IMG/VR virus record: IMGVR_UViG_3300046804_002489
Span: 1 to 20,922 of that record
Length of the DNA stretch: 20,922 nucleotides
Direction: 5' to 3' (one strand)
Origin: a virus
The notes beneath the pieces are model-generated. The model saw only the letters and a program-made list of their open reading frames with translations, was not told where the DNA came from and searched no databases. Position numbers and translations under genes: made by a program. Of this stretch, positions 20,580-20,922 are shown one piece after another (position 1 is the stretch's first letter; every line of letters begins with the position of its first letter).

Positions 20580-20922
20580 TTACAGATCATAGCGTGGGAC
20601 CATTACAGTCTTAAGCATGATACCTTCTGGAGTGAATTGATCCAAATCAGCTGACAGCAGGGCTGTCATGATGCTTGGACTAAAACCACTTACCAGTGCC
20701 GCACCACTCTTGTCTGCCTTTACAGGCACATTGTCTGAACTGTTTAGGTTCCAGAAAACAATTTGTGGTACAGCGTAACCTGCAGCTTCGAACTTGCGTT
20801 CAATCATTTCCATTGCGCTGTCGTCGAAACGAGCGCATTGGTTAAACTGCATGTCTGACAAGATTAGCAACATGGCTGGCATGTCGCTTGCTGGTACAGA
20901 GTTCTTAACTGCAACGTCTAGA
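20580..20922 (-). CDS. DUF2828/vWA-type protein, C-terminal part (5' end outside window)
   Basis: At least 113 residues; the frame stays open to the window's right edge, so the start is outside. LLILSDMQFNQCAR, with a DxS-like metal-site context, followed by a helix-strand-helix pattern and FWNLNSSDNVPV, is the C-terminal von Willebrand factor A-like region of the DUF2828 family (related in layout to TROVE/Ro RNA-binding proteins). Function in phages is not established. It sits upstream of the kinase/phosphatase operon and ends in a terminator at 20526. Identification comes from motif memory, so moderately sure. Confidence 0.78.
   Translation of the reverse strand, partial: LDVAVKNSVPASDMPAMLLILSDMQFNQCARFDDSAMEMIERKFEAAGYAVPQIVFWNLNSSDNVPVKADKSGAALVSGFSPSIMTALLSADLDQFTPEGIMLKTVMVPRYDL

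Noticed and set aside
1-20922. tRNA genes, CRISPR array, insertion sequence, integrase or attachment sites
   Set aside because: No cloverleaf, regular repeat-spacer pattern, transposase/integrase motif or flanking direct repeat was recognised by eye; a tRNA or repeat scan would be needed to exclude them fully.

Overview
The window looks like part of a large tailed double-stranded DNA phage genome, probably T4-like in broad organisation and from an aquatic bacterium. The supporting features are a rIIA-rIIB pair, a tail-fibre-like protein with an Mtd/T4-type N-terminus, an AAA ATPase, a DUF2828 (vWA) protein, and small phage-style phosphoesterase and kinase genes packed on one strand. Host and taxonomy are inferences; no terminase, capsid or polymerase gene is present to fix them.

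Left region (1-12893): a metabolic cassette of about 12.9 kb, very A+T rich, with almost no space between genes. The truncated gene at the left edge (2OG-oxygenase-like) and a radical SAM gene run rightwards and collide with an eight-gene leftward operon (8830 to 1358). That operon encodes a 2OG oxygenase, a PLP enzyme, a glycosyltransferase-like protein, a twitch-type radical SAM enzyme, another 2OG oxygenase, a glycine-amidinotransferase-family enzyme, a third Fe/2OG-like protein and a radical SAM enzyme with C-terminal cysteines, followed by a two-domain protein whose C-terminal half resembles a methyltransferase. A rightward five-gene operon (8883 to 12893) diverges from it across a ~40-base gap and encodes a 2OG oxygenase, an adenylate-forming (ANL) enzyme, a DUF6356-like small protein, a short UDP-glucose-dehydrogenase-like enzyme and an extended SDR epimerase/dehydratase. 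Together these enzymes look like a phage-borne biosynthetic pathway, perhaps for an amidinated, hydroxylated, sugar-linked product or surface/virion decoration. The product cannot be read from the sequence.

Middle (12883-14055): one tail-fibre-like structural gene on the minus strand, with a late-promoter-like element upstream and a stem-loop terminator lying inside the opposing SDR gene.

Right region (14056-20922): a less A+T-rich block of minus-strand phage genes: rIIB, rIIA, a 63-residue protein, an AAA ATPase, a polynucleotide-kinase-like P-loop enzyme, a calcineurin-like phosphoesterase, a dual-specificity-like phosphatase, a 66-residue protein and the C-terminus of a DUF2828 protein. 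Four near-consensus sigma70-type promoters, all with 17-base spacers, and three UNCG-loop terminators divide the block into units. Two of these are nearly identical terminator-promoter modules. The kinase, the two phosphatases and the DUF2828 protein might form an RNA-processing or repair set.

No tRNA, rRNA, CRISPR array, insertion sequence or integrase was seen. No stretch longer than about 130 bases lacks a gene.
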